In this document: positions 49,535-63,035 of the stretch, in pieces
Layout: each line of letters opens with the position of its first letter
Numbering within the stretch: position 1 is the first letter of the stretch
NCBI GenBank assembly: GCA_026874595.1
Contig: CM049306.1
Coordinates: forward strand, 59,464,019-59,528,018
Source of the DNA: Sipunculus nudus
Lineage: Eukaryota > Annelida > Sipuncula > Golfingiida > Sipunculidae
Direction of reading: 5' to 3'
DNA length: 64,000 bases
Position numbers and translations under genes: made by a program
The notes under the pieces: generated by a model
Databases searched by the model: none
What the model was told of the DNA's origin: nothing
The model's input: the letters and a program-made list of their open reading frames with translations, nothing else

Positions 49535-49620
49535 GAAAATGCCTAAATTGCCATGTGAACACAAACCATTTTGTACCTGGTTTCAAAATTGTTTATACTT
49601 GCTATATGAGAAGGGTTACC
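49535..49620 (-). repeat. dispersed repeat end (inverted partner of 43349-43430)
   Basis: The minus strand reads GGTAACCCTTCTCATATAGC ... GTGTTCACATGGCAAT, parallel to the + strand at 43349-43430. Beyond about 85 bp the two diverge. Confidence 0.6.
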
Positions 49621-51223
49621 ATAAAATTGTACAATACTACACAAAGCAGTCGAGTTCCTAGACATAATTAGATCATATTTAATGACTTCAGTAATATTAG
49701 TAATGTCGTGCAGTAATTTTTCTTTGCCTTGGATTCGCATGGGACAAGTGACCTCGATTGTCATTGGTGGGGTTGAAAGTTAATTAGTTTCATGCCACAA
49801 TTAATGCCACAATCACAACTAATGCTTTTGATAATGAATGATCCAGTATAAAACACTTCAGACATACAGAAGATAGTGTCAACCATTTTGTTATTAATAA
49901 TATTATTATTCATATGCATGAATGGTCCAGGACTTTTATAAATTGAGATTAATGACTGTTCTTCAGTATATACATATAAGTAAGCATGACTAATAGATTT
50001 TATTTAATTATTCACTGTAATCATTTAATCTAATAAACCTTGCACTGTGACAGGTTAACTCCCTGATTTATGCAAGGTCAGCACTTTTCCCTTACTTCCA
50101 AGTCTTTGCTTTATAATAAAATAAACACTAACCAAAGATTTGTAGACTCATTATTTTAACTGCAATAGCAAGGTTCAATATTTACAAATTTTTCTGGTGT
50201 AGATTCAGGCAAAGCAGAAAATTTGCTAAACACTAAGAATTTTACTGGATCCACATAATGTTACTTGTTTTCAGGATTTTTTAGGGAAATATTGTGAAAC
50301 AATTCAAAGAAAAACACTTTATATACACATCATGGAAACTTAGGGAATAAAAATATTTACATTTCAGAAATTATTAGGAAACAGGGTAAAAATAAGATGT
50401 ACTATCATGTTTTTTTTGCCAGTCAGGGAGGTGGCACTTATCAAAGCTGAAAACTGCTAGAAAAGTCAGGTGTCCAGGCATGTATTTCACGTTCTGGATA
50501 AGAATGAGTCTTGGGATGAATTAAAGCCAGATTCTTTGTTGAGAGGAGAATATGTTTTAAATAGGATACAAAAGTGGGACCAGACCAAGGGTTAGATGAA
50601 ACATCTTTGTATAAAAGCTTGCCATCTCAACTGGTTTAGACTTGAAACCCGAAACCGTGAGTGAATACTTGTGTAGTGTATCCAATAAAGCCTACACCAG
50701 ACAGGGCAGACTGTGAGTGTTATTGGTATAAACAGAAGATACTAGGGCTGGCAGAGGCCAGAGTTATCTAGCCCTGGTGAGGGCCTCATTAGTGCTTTAG
50801 TTTCTTCTACTTTTTCTCGACAGCAAATTGGTGTCACCAATTGTACGTCCACAGGGGGTGGGGGCAGGGAGTCAAGAGACTTTTGTCTTGTTTTTGAACT
50901 GAGTGATGGAGAAATGAGTGATTAATAGATTCAGCACCAGGACTTGCCTAGCCCTTGTTATGTGCCATTTGACCAGGTGATCTGAGCAGAGAATATTAAA
51001 CAGTGGGGATCCTTTCTCAGAGATAATGAATCTATTGAGCGTTCCTGATGGTTTCATTCTGTTTGGGTTCTGCCACTGTAGTAGCAACTTAAAATCAATT
51101 ACACGCTCAGTTGATATCTCACATTTCTTAGGAATGCCAGGCAGATTAAGATGATGTGAAGAATTCTAAAATCTCCCTTGTCTTGTTTTAAGACTCCATT
51201 ATTTTCTTCACATATACAGTGCA

Positions 51224-51344
51224 ACCTGTCTGATAGACCACTTGTCTAATAAGACCTCTTGTCTCATAGAACCACCTGTCTAATGAGACCACCTGTCTAA
51301 TGAGACCACCTGTCTAATGAGACCACCTGTCTAATAAGACCTCC
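51224..51344 (+). repeat. 17-bp tandem repeat, possible transposon end
   Basis: About six copies of ACCACCTGTCTAATGAG or near variants. The array is preceded by TACAGTGCAACCTGTCTGAT; the CAGTGxAACCT start after TA resembles ends of pogo/Tigger-type elements, which insert at TA. That assignment is inference. Confidence 0.75.
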
Positions 51345-51359
51345 TGATATTCTGGATAT

Positions 51360-51550
51360 TCCAGATTGTCCAGATCTGCACAAAAAAGTGAACTGTTGAT
51401 CTTTTGTAATAAGTTTCCTTTGGAACTCTCTACAAAAATTTGTGGAAATTGGTTAAGTATTTTTGGCATTATCCTGCTAACAGGCAAACAAACCAACCAA
51501 CTAACATACAAAGAGACACTGATGAAAACACTATCTCCTGGGTGGAGGTA
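51360..51550. repeat. dispersed repeat tail
   Basis: It contains GGCATTATCCTGCTAACAGG, then CAAACAAACCAACC, then TGATGAAAACACTATCTCCT and GGGTGGAGG. Fragments such as GTGAAAACATAACCTCCTTGG at 63070-63090 look like the same family. These resemble tails of repeats common in aquatic animal genomes; the class is not determined. Confidence 0.5.
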
Positions 51551-53480
51551 ACAAACAAACAAAAATGTGTGGAAGAATAGCCTTCCTGGCAGATGCAAAT
51601 GACTGAAATTCCGATTGTTCTGTGTGCTGCCTGACAATGAAAATAATCCATTTAGAATAATGCACACTTATTTTGGTGAAGTCATAATAATGTTGTTGTT
51701 TCATATTTATGAGCACCTCTTTTTCAAGTTGCCCTGGCCTTAAGTCAGAGGGCAGAAACAACAGAGGCAGACTTTCTGCTGATTTAAGTTCAAGGCTGAA
51801 TACAATGTTATCAGCCAGGGTTATTTGAAGAGTTAAGTAGAAGGTTATACAGTGATGTTTTATTTACATGTACTTAGAACTTTGAGGGCAAGGCTAAATT
51901 TATCTTATCACCAGATTTTGTAGAGTAAAATAGAATGTTAAAGTTTTGGTTTTATATTTCAATGTTTAAAACCAAAATCTCTTTGAGTAAATGTTTTTAC
52001 CTTATAACTTTTGATAATAATTCAAATTTATGAATTAATTCATGTTTTTTGCTTAGTTTAATAAAATTGATTATTATATTGCTAGATAATAACAGATTAA
52101 TTGGCTGCAATCTGCTATATTGAAATTATTTATTATAATATATATTTTATGTACAATCTATTTTACCCTGAAATATGCTGTAAAGAATTATACCTAAAAT
52201 ACTGACAGAGTAAATTCAGGCTTATTTGTACATCATGCTGAAAGGTCAATGTAATAGTCTGGTTAATGAAACTTATTCTTTGCATAAGGTTAATTTTCAT
52301 TGCAGTTTGTTGTTTTGTGCCTGTCTCTCCTATCTATCTTACAGAATAAGAATATTTTGTTGGGATAATTTGACTTCATTTGACGTGCATACATAAGCAT
52401 TTATTATATAGCTTATGCAAAAATGGAATCAACTTAATTGATAATGAAAGAAAACAACCTATCATTGATATGATAGATTATTTGGCAGTCACCACATTTA
52501 AAATAAAATTTAGATAAAAAAAATGAAATAGAAAAACACCAGCATAAAGGGTATATTCAATTATTCCAAAGGGAACACAGATGAAACCAGCCAAAGTATT
52601 AAAACATAATCAAAACATTTCAGTACAGTATGTCTATGTGTAAACACTACAGGAAAGTTTATACTTCAAAAGGTCAAGAAGAAAAACAGTAACCATCCAG
52701 ATAACATAACACAGCATTGTTATGTCACGGCAAATAATATCCAGAGGAAACACACAATTTTATATGAGACACAGGCCACCATTTCTCCCTTTCATGTGTT
52801 TAATTGTTTGTCAGAGTCACTGAGTCATGCTGGGGGAGTGTAGTGTCACTAAATGTCTTCTGAACAATTCCTCCTGGCATTTCCTGCTTTGATGAGGTCA
52901 CAGTCATTTGGGTCAGGGCAAATTAGGTGTCAATCTAACCAGTTCTGTCCAATATTTGGAAGCCCATATTATCTACTGTGTCTTGGTTAATCATCATTAC
53001 AAACAAAGGATCATGAAACAATGGAGTTGTGTCATTCATCAGGCCAATAATAACATGTTAATTGTAACAACTGGCATTCTGAAAAGGCCAGTACAGAACA
53101 GTAATACAGTTAAATTACACTGGTTGTTTAAGTAATTGATTTGCAACTGTTTTCTTGATTCACAAACATCGTATCATTTCACAGAATGACCAGATAAATA
53201 TGAATATATCTATTATTGTAATAATTAAATCATTGATATTAAATTGTAATTTAAAAAATATTATAGTATCATAATTTTTATGAATTTATTGGTTCTTTGG
53301 TTGATTGAATGAAATGTTCAGGATTTATTTCATTAAGATAGTAAATGTAATACTAACGTTTCTGAATCATTACTGAGCTCACTATGGACAGATATTATTA
53401 AAATACATAAGAATGTAGAATGTTTATAAGAAAAATATAACATGAAATCTTGAAAAAGCATGAATGTCATGAAGAGAGCA

Positions 53481-53484
<4 letters not shown>

Positions 53485-53543
<59 letters not shown>

Positions 53544-53568
53544 CTGTGTGTGTGTGTGTGTGTGTGTA
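53485..53568. repeat. TA/TG microsatellite
   Basis: About 26 TA units followed by about 15 TG units. Confidence 0.96.
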
Positions 53569-56500
53569 ATGCTATGTATATATTGATATATATAGTTTCA
53601 ATTACTACACATATTATCACATGCATGATCCTCAGGAGTTGGTATTACTAGCGTGACCATGAAATTTAGTGTAACATTACTAGATTTGATTGAATGCTTT
53701 GACATTGTAAACAGGCATGGCATTTTCGGGCTAAGTAGATGTAGGGAATTCTTGTTATTTATCAAGTTGACTTAGAGTACCATGACATATAGTGTACCAC
53801 AGGAAGTATATGATTGAACTAACAAATGATGAACACTTCAGCACACACCCACCACCTGGTAAAGTGGCTGTCAGGGGGCTACGGATTTAGCTAACAAATA
53901 CAGCAACATATGGTCCCCACATGCTGGTATTATCTAAAGGAATTCATTTGTTATACCAGGAACAGTAAAGGTCTATCTCAGGTGTGTTACGTAAACACCA
54001 GGCTGTTTTTAATCATATTTTATGTCCAGAATTTTCAGTAAATCATTAATGTGATCTTTTTTTTATTATTTTTTCTTTTAAACTCAAAAGAACTTTCGAA
54101 ATTTTTTTTAATATAATATACTTTATGGAACAATGAATATAAAGAAATGACATTTATACTCTGGCTAACAAAAATAATAATAATCATAATAATGATAATA
54201 ATTATTATTATTATTATTACTATTCTCTTTAAAACAGTTATTGTAAATCTTTAGATATTTTCATTATTATAATTACTTATTTTTGGAAGTATATAGTATG
54301 TTAAATGTTTGACCATGAACCTAAATTGAATCTCTCAAAGGTATAATCATTATCTCAGCCTTTATAACATGATTTTACAATTATATCAACATTTATATAT
54401 ACCTCACATTAACCTCTTGCAGAAGAGAATGGAACATATATACATTAAAGTATACCCTGTTAAATTATAATGCTAGAGTATATGGACATGCTTGTGCACT
54501 CACATGATTGTTAGAGAAAGTGGACATTTCTTAATTAATTATTAAATTTGATGAGGGGAAAATTTATATATCGTTGAATATATATCCACTATCAAACCAC
54601 AAGTTCCTCTAAATTAAATCTGGTACTCCTTTAATATAATAAAAAAAATCAGTAAGTATGTTTTTCCACTTTACCATCTTTATGGTAGCAGTAATTTACA
54701 TGTTTTCCCCTTGTGCCATCTTAACAGTAACAAATGATCAGCATCTGTGCTGTTTATTCTATTACTTCACCACCACCAAGGGAGATTAGCTTTTTTTTTA
54801 CCAATATGTGATATGGGAATACTCTGTCTTGAAACAACAAATGTTTTCCCAGTGTGATATTTAAGAAAATATACGAGTCACAAACAGTTACAGTTAGGCA
54901 GTGGTTGTCCCTGTTATGGTCAGAACTTGGTATATATGCCAGCTGTATTCATGTAAATGTACAAGCCAGGTGTGAGAAGAAATGCCTGGGGATCATTAAA
55001 CAAACACATGTACAGCTCCTATAGGGTTACCACAGCCGGTCGCAAGTTTTTAAATAAATATATGCATGACATGGAATGCTGTAAGGAGGAGCCACAGTTT
55101 CAGTTTAGGGGCCAATTGTAAAGTGGAAACACATGGGTTTATATGCCGGGTTTTCCATCAATTCCATCCATGTGAGATTTTGATATAAGAACTTATTAAC
55201 AGTTTTCTGAGGTTTCTTGCATGAGTTAATCACTGTGTATGGGAGTGTAAAGTCAATTACAATGTGCTAATATGATTTGACTCAACCAGGGGGTCAGTTA
55301 CTAAACTAATTTTCAGCAGCCTAGGCAGAAAATAGGGAGTGGTAGGGGAGAAGAAAATTTACTGATAGGACCCTTGTATCATGACACCCTTAAAATGCTA
55401 TCCATGGCCATTTCAGTTATAACAGAATGCGGTGCCAAATCCCAAATGGATGATTTTAAAATTTCTTTTATCGAAACTAGCAAAATGAATATCAAATGGA
55501 CAGCTAACTTTTTAATAAAATTCCATAGAATCAGAGGATCATATGTCAGTTGATAAGGTAACTGTGTTAAGATTATGGTGATTATTGGGCCAAATAACTA
55601 TAAATTAATTTAGTTTTATTGATTTGGTGAATATCATTTTAGGTAAATTCTTTTAAAAGATTTGCAATTTATGTCAGGTAAATTTTGAAATTTTGAATGT
55701 CCAAGGTCTGTTGCTTAAATGTCCCTGCATCCACTTTCAATTAATTCAAAACACTTGTATAAAGGTTGATCACCAGGTGGTCCATAAACCATTTTGGTTT
55801 CACCTTGCAGTGTCCACGTTGTTAATGGCAATTTCTTGTAAACTTATATTTTGTATAATTTGGTCGAAAACAGCATGTACAAAGGAACAAAGTCTAATGT
55901 AGCCATGAAGATTTGATTATTATTACTCTTTTCTATTTTGATTATCAAATTATAAGTTTATATGAATGTCAGTACCCTGTTTATATCTTACAACGTTTTA
56001 CAAATTAAATGTTTTCCTGCAAAAGCTGCTATTTTCCTTGACATGTTTTTTATACTCTACATGACACCAGGATCAGTTAAATATATTTTTTACTCTTGAT
56101 TATTAAAAGCCATAAATGAGATTGAGATGTTTAAAATAAAGATTTTCCTCTCAGAAATTAAATAATTTTTACATTATGGACATTGGTTTAGAAACAGAAA
56201 ATAGAAGGTCTTGTCAGGTCTGATGTATCTTAAATTTCATTTATTTAACTGTATTGATACAACAGCCATCTGTCTCTTACTAGTGTCAGATAGAAAAAAA
56301 ATAATAATTAAGCATGCAAAATAAATATCAAGTGTCGTGAACATTTTTCTCCATCTGGATTCCAAGAACTCTGGTGTCTGATATATGGTATCAACTGCTT
56401 CTCAACTTAATATGGCCCAGCATGGTATCACATGTCACAGATTAGATAACTATTAGTCAAGCCATTAGCTTGGAGATATATAGCCTGGGAAGAACAAGCT

Positions 56501-56919
56501 ATATGGAGCCCCTCATGAAGCTGTGGTTAGGCTCTCTGTGTGGTCATACCACGACCAGACCTGACATGTTTAGCCGGAATATGACCTCCCTGCTACTTGG
56601 TACCTAAGAGAATGGACCTCCTGTTTATCCCAAGCCCTCAACCAGGAGGCCACTCCAATTTATATTCATTCAGGAATTTGTTGGAAGATATCAAATGCCT
56701 GGCCACCATTCCCCTCACTAGTCTGGTCAGGATCTTGTTTAAAATACATCTGTTACAGTCAGAAACTGAGTTTTTTAGTTACGTACTCTACACATGCTAA
56801 TAGTCCAGAATGTGTATTGAATTACAAAAGCTAGACCTCAACTGTACACCTCAAGTAATTGTTATGTTGTTGGTTGATGTTGGACAAATACCTCCTCCCC
56901 AACCTCCAACAATTAATAG

Positions 56920-56939
56920 CCCCCCCCCCCCCCCCCCCC
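56920..56939. repeat. C homopolymer
   Basis: Twenty C residues in a C-rich stretch that reads as polyproline if translated; no gene supports it. Confidence 0.95.
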
Positions 56940-59900
56940 GCCTTCTTCCCCAGTCAAACCTATCCCCTCCAATTCCCACTCTCCTCATTAAAAATCCTCC
57001 TCTTTCAAAAGCCCACTGCACAGATTGACCCCAAAGAGTACAAATCCAGAAAGTTGGCCTTTATTAAGCTGTACTCTTCTCTTGTTAATGGAAGTGTGAT
57101 TTACACAGTAACATGTATGTAGATTACTACATGGTGAACATTTCTGGCACCAGATATGTCAGTTTTATTTGCTGACAATGGAAACATTTAAACTTTCTAA
57201 GTCTCCCCTGCCTTTACTGCTTGCACTTTCAGCAACTTCATTAAACCTGAAAAAAACTTCAAATTTGATCACACTGAAGCTAATGTTTTGTAATTTGATT
57301 TCATTGTGGGAGGATTATAGAAATTATTTGTTTCCCGTGGAGGGGTAACAATTAAACAGAGGAGGTAATTCTACTGACAGAGACAGATAGGGTTAAGTGA
57401 TAGATGAACAGAGGGTTGAGTTTTGTGGCCTAGTGGTTCCCCTGATGTTAGAGCGGGTCATGTCACAGAGGAGGGTGGTCTGCTGTAATAAGGACTCTCC
57501 TGTGTAGTTTTGCTGGGTTTTGTAAACAGAACATCACATCAAAGTACCAGCTTCTGTCTGGCTGGCCCATGGTCAGTGGCTGGAGAGCCTGGCTGGTTCT
57601 TCCAGTAATTGGTCTCATCTTTCCTTCTCCTGCGGGTCTTCTCCTTTCCTTTCAAGTAACTTTTTCCCCTTCAGCAGCACACACTCCAGGCCTTGATCAG
57701 GACTGTAGACAGATCCCTGAAAAAAGTAACTGAATTATATTTACCAAGTTAAAGGCAGTAAAGCCTGTACAGCCTTTCAGGGCAAATCCATGAATACTTT
57801 GAAAGTTAAGCCATCAGGGTTTTACTCTCTAGATATCCCAGTGATTTAACTACTCTACATATTTCAAGCACAGTAAATTAAAGAAATGTCACTTTTAAAT
57901 TGTTATTTAGATTTAATAATACATATTAACATAGTTTTAATGCTATCAGTACACACAATCTAACATGTCATTTTAACTGTAAGTTTCCAAGACTATCATA
58001 ATTAAACTAGTCCTACTCAAGAAAATTAATAGTGTTGACAGTGTTTGCAAATTTCATAATTTTACTCAATATCAGACTTAATGTAACAATATGTTGTTCA
58101 GACCTGAATATTTGACACAATGTGAGCATAAATTTTTTTTAACCCTATAATGGCTTTTTAAGAAATGAAAACAAAACATTGAAGCCTACAGTATTAGCCG
58201 ATTCCAAAGTATGCCTAATCCTTAAACATCAAAATAATAATCTGAGCAAATCTTAGAACAGAACTGGAGACCTAATCACTCCTAAGGGTCAAATAGGGGA
58301 AACGTAAACCACAACAAAACTTTTAAGGATGAAATGGTCATATGTTGTCTAAGAGCTGAAACTGGATAATATATGAGAAAATGGAAACATTACAATGGAA
58401 AGAGAGAAAAGTGACTTTAACCTGGGGCTGTATGGCTGGGACTGAACTTATTATGACCTGACCACTAAGAGCATTTTGTTGTAGCTGGTTAGATGTGGAG
58501 ATTTCACAGACAGCTGCTATCAGGCCTGTCTCAGCAGACACCTGTAGGTCAACACGTTGACTTGCTCTCTCTGCACTGACCAACTGTCAGCTGGACATAT
58601 TGAACTTACAAACAGGAATTTTATAGCCTTAAAATTCATTAAGCCTGGAGTCATTAAATCTTAATTATGTAATTTAAGAGTTTTTATAAAGGATATGTCT
58701 ATAATCTGCAGGTGACACTGCATTTGAATGAAAATTAAGGTATTCATACTGATATGATCCAATAGCTCCAAGGAGTGAGGGATAATCAAGAAGCCATTTA
58801 ATTTATTTACTTTCCAATTGATAAAATTACAGAGAATCCTGAAAAAGTCATGAAAATGTGGTTAGAGTATCCACCATTTTAATTGGTCTTTTTGTTCGAA
58901 TTTTCCCATTTCATTTGAGGTAGAGAACAATTAAAGAGGTTATGACTACTCTATTTATATCTGTTGGAATTGTTGAAATTAATTATCAAATCTGATGTTT
59001 GATTAAAAAGTTATTGAAGCTTAACTAAAGAAGAATCATTTGGTTTATTTTTGGTAGTGAAACATAGAACTATTGAGTATGCAAATGCATGGAAATGTCT
59101 TATAAGTCAAATATTATAATTTAATACTGAAACATAAAATTACTGAATGCAGTCGGAAATGTTCTTTAAGTCAAACATTTATATTTTATTCTGTTTTTTT
59201 TTATGTAACCTTTAATTAATGGAAAGCTGTAAAAAAAAGTCTGGATGTTTGAGACCATGACATAAGAGCAGGAATTGTAAGGGAGACATGCAGGAGGGAT
59301 CTGGTGATCTTGTGTTAGATGCTCTCCTGAATAAAGAATAGCTGCAAATATTGTATATTAAGTGATGAACATGAAAAGGAGAGACCGTTAACCATTACTA
59401 CTATTACGTTTTGTCCCAGTGCACTAGCGTCAGCAGACATTATGTATAAGTACTTAACAGAAGCTGCCATGTACACCAGCTTTCGGATAGTCCACAGCTG
59501 TTTTTGTATATCTGAATTTGGTTGAGGCAATTTCTGTGACACGCACAGGAGGATGACTGTCCTGCTATTTGTCCATGGGCAAAATATGAGGCATACAATA
59601 GTGTCTGTTTACATGGACCACTAGTTAATGTTAGTATGGTGTTTAAAGGTGGTGAGAATAGCAGTTGATGGAGTTAAAAGGTTAACTGGTTTGTACAATG
59701 GGAGTGGTGAATAATGATAACTAACAGAGAAAGTGAGATCTTGAACTCTGACCTGACCTTGATGATGTTTCACAAAGGTCAGGGGTGGGAGAGATTTCAG
59801 TTCAGTGACTTGATAATATTTGTTACATCTGCTGCGGTTACTCATTATCCTGACAATCCTAAGAATGAAACAAACATAATTAAAAAACCTGTTATCTATT

Positions 59901-60290
59901 TGGTGGAAAACAACTATGTGTATATATAAGTGTGTATTAATATTCATGATGCATATTATTAAGACACAGTAAGTGCTGCATTGGTACACTTTTCTAATTC
60001 TTTACTACATGTATATGATTACCCCTATTACTGGTACATGGTAAATGCAAAACATTTTGGAATCATTCACTTAATTCCAGCCTTATTCATACAGCAATGC
60101 AAAATGTATCCTCTCTATTAAACCAAAATATTTTGCAACTTTATAAGGTGGTGGTTTCAGACTTGTTTTAAAGCAGGTAAACCAAAACATTTTGTATCTT
60201 CTCTGTGTAAATTATAACAAAACATTTTGGCATATATTCAAAGCATGGTAGCCAATGTACAGGCACAACCTCTGAATGCCAGGCTGTCAG

Positions 60291-60292
<2 letters not shown>

Positions 60293-60326
<34 letters not shown>
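60293..60326. repeat. TA microsatellite
   Basis: About 17 TA units. Confidence 0.96.
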
Positions 60327-60328
<2 letters not shown>

Positions 60329-61229
60329 GTATGTATGTACGTGTATATAGGATAAATACAGTTGCAATAAGAATGAACATTATGTCTGTGTGAATATATT
60401 AAACATTATGAAACCCTGATATCATGCATACAGTCCCATACATTTTGAAGTCATATAGTGCGTGAAATGGTATTATTTTTTAAGTAATGTTACACTATTT
60501 AGTAATTTATCATTTATGTCATAGCATGATGCACTAATCAGAAAGGAAGTGTATCTTCAGATAATTCCAAAAATTTAATTATGGGTAGCTGTAACCAACT
60601 CCACTGATGTTTAAACTGAGACTAGTTGAGTAAACAGTGTGATGCTGTATCAGAGCATCTCACACTTACATCTCTTCAGTGGCTGATGTCATGTATATTT
60701 AAAAAGACAGATGAGCATAGGTTGTAACCTAATTTTTAGGTGCGGAATTACTGAGGGGAATGTCCCTAGTTTGAACCCTGCTGATGACTCAAAGGCAAAA
60801 ATAGTGAATTTTTTATAAAACCTCAGAGATCCGAGCTCTAATGCCTTAACAGCGGGTTTTTACATTTAGATTTATCTTAGCTTGTGCATGTAAAAACCTG
60901 AAATCAAGAAGGCTTAATTTTTTAGTATCATTCTTCATCCTTATCTTGGAATAAAGACAGTGCCACTAACAATCCATGGGCGTATCCTTTATATAAAATA
61001 TTTATCACAAATTTCCTTATTACTTTTTAATGTACACCTACAGTAGTTAAAGATTATAAAAAAAGTTCCTAGATTTAAAGCTTTTGGGGCTTTAGTATGA
61101 CAGTTTAATAGAGCAAAAGTCGAGGCGTTGAGATTTTTCTCAGTCTGCCCCCGCCTAAGGTTAGCACAGGCTTAATGGGAAGGCTGTGCCCTGCAGATGT
61201 ACATATACTTGTAATTGGTTTAGCTAATG

Positions 61230-61390
61230 TTGAAAATTGAGGCAGTTACTTCCAACAAAAAATATTATATAAAAAAAACTGTAGAAGTACATTCATTATA
61301 TACTTACATAATATTTTGCAAGAGGTGAGAAATTCTGCAATGAAAATGCAGACAAATGCATCATCAACATGGGATGTCTGGATAAGTGTG
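61230..61390 (+). pseudogene. decayed tandem copy of the D3 LRRNT exon start
   Basis: A unit of about 160 bp (end of the intron plus the first 69 bases of the D3 LRRNT exon) occurs twice in tandem: here and as the functional copy ending at 61555. Exon-like bases 61322-61390 align without gaps to 61487-61555, with about 10 differences. The acceptor AG of the real exon (61485-61486) is AA here (61320-61321). In the ancestral phase it stays open through GEKFCNENADKC-like residues, then leaves homology after DKC and reaches TAA near 61430. Most codon differences change the amino acid. It also lacks the second half of the exon and its donor, so I call it a dead exon fragment. Confidence 0.8.
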
Positions 61391-61486
61391 TTAAAAAATT
61401 GAAGCAGTTACTTCCACCCAAAAATATTATATAAAAAAACTGCAGAAGTTTATTCATTATATATTAACTGACATAATATTTTGCAG

Positions 61487-61637
61487 GCGCTGAGAAATTC
61501 CGCACTGAAAATGCAGGAAAATGCATCATTGACATGGGATGTCCGGACAAGTGTGAATGTCAAGGGACAGTGGTAGACTGCTCCAACAGGAAGTTGTCAG
61601 AAATCCCACAGGATATACCCACATATGCCACAGAGCT
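61487..61637 (+). CDS. slit: Slit D2-D3 linker and D3 LRRNT exon
   Basis: 151-bp exon, phase 1 in and 2 out, acceptor ATATTTTGCAG and donor GTAAGC. After a short linker (AEKFRTENAGK) comes the third-domain N-terminal cap with C-x5-C-x3-C-x-C-x6-C. CECQGTVVDCSNRKLSEIP and IPTYATEL match Slit D3 (VDCSNxKLxxIPxxIPxxxxEL). The 5' part has been duplicated upstream as a dead copy. Confidence 0.97.
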
Positions 61638-61776
61638 GTAAGCTGCAGACTTATTATTCCCTAGTGTAATATGGTCATGTGTGTGCATTAATTTTGTTTT
61701 CATTCATCTTTATTAAACTTAACACTAGAAAATGTTATTTTTATAATCCAGTTATTTTGTTTGTTAATTTGTATTA

Positions 61777-61781
<5 letters not shown>

Positions 61782-61845
<64 letters not shown>

Positions 61846-61857
61846 TAACATTAATAG

Positions 61858-61898
<41 letters not shown>
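61782..61898. repeat. two TA tracts with a duplicated spacer
   Basis: TA runs at 61782-61842 and 61861-61898, each followed by TTAACATTAATAGCT, so the tract plus its right flank has been tandemly duplicated. Confidence 0.93.
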
Positions 61899-61901
<3 letters not shown>

Positions 61902-62640
61902 ACATTAATAGCTATCTTCTGCTTAACCTAAGAGAGCATTCCAAATGAAGTTTTCAGCCAAAAACAATTATATTTACAAACTAATTATTTTTGGCCTATA
62001 ACTGCAAATTGAACAAGGACACCATATCATTCAGAGATGAGAAAAAATACGTTTGAACATAGCATGTTTGTAACTAAGCCTGTATTTTTTGTCCTTTTTG
62101 CCCTCTTTGTTCCAGTTTTCCATTACTGTGTTTGGCTGGTGATTCATTCAGTCTAAACGAGAAGAAATATTCAGCTAAATGGGATTAGACTGACACAGTC
62201 TGTTATGGTTTAAAAATCCTTTGAACAAAATCTTTACCAGCCACCTTCCCATTATCACCCACTATAGATCTCAATCAGGTACACTGATTCACGTTTTATA
62301 CTGGTCTGGCTATGGAGCAGTGACATCTGTTTAAATAGAAGTCCCCTGTGTATCACTGCTCCACCGTGATTGCGCTGGGACAGGCTCTCCTGTGTCTGGT
62401 TAATGCAGCTTCATGACAGTTCCTGAGATCAATGCTGTCAGGATGACTGAGTCAGTACCTGTATATACCTGCTGTATATATGACTCACCTTTGCAAAATA
62501 CAGGGGTGGATTAAGGGGGCTGAAAAAAGCTTAACTGTCTTAAACCTTGGTAATAGCTGTGGTAATATGCCTGTTAGGCAGTTAAACACAAGTTGTATGC
62601 CAGAAGTCAGTTATCTTAACTTGGCATTTGTTACTTTTGA

Positions 62641-63035
62641 CAACTTTTTTTGTGGGCCGATAACTTGATAGCACTTGTTTTGTGGGCAGATAATTTTAAG
62701 GCACCTTTCTTATAGGCAGATAATTTTAGGATACTTTTCTTGTAGGTATAATTGGAGGGCACCTTTTTTTGGGCAAATAACTTGATGGCACCTGTCTTGT
62801 GGGCAGTTAATTGAGGGTACCAGTACCTGTCTTGTGGGCATTTTAATTGAGGGCGCTTATCTTGTGGGTAGATAACTGAAGATAGCCTTTCTTTTGGGCA
62901 GATAGCTGGAAAGCACCTGTATTGTGAGCAGATAGCTGAGGGGCACCTGTATAGTAGGCAGATAACTTGAGGGCACCTGTCTTGTGGACAGAGAGCTGAG
63001 GAACAACTGTCTTGTGGGTAGTTGATTTAGGGAAA
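62641..63035 (+). repeat. degenerate minisatellite, about 30-bp period
   Basis: About 12 copies of a unit close to CTTGTGGGCAGATAACTTGA followed by GGGCACCTGT, with many substitutions and small indels. Confidence 0.85.

Larger units (their letters stand above)
48889..61486 (+). other. 12.6-kb intron between D2 and D3
   Basis: Phase-1 intron, AT-rich and CpG-poor. Contents: inverted dispersed repeat end (49535-49620), 17-bp repeat array (51224-51344), a dispersed repeat tail (51360-51550), imperfect ATA triplets (54172-54222), TA/TG tract (53485-53568), C homopolymer (56920-56939), TA tract (60293-60326), AAAACATTTTG-rich stretches (60050-60240) and a decayed tandem copy of the next exon (61230-61390). 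No other gene seen. Confidence 0.85.

Noticed and set aside
56810-57122. Proline-rich open frames
   Set aside because: Caused by the C homopolymer at 56920-56939; flanking sequence has no coding character.
60735-60785. TAGTTTGAACCCTGC as a tRNA T-arm
   Set aside because: No matching stem, A box or acceptor; too weak to annotate.
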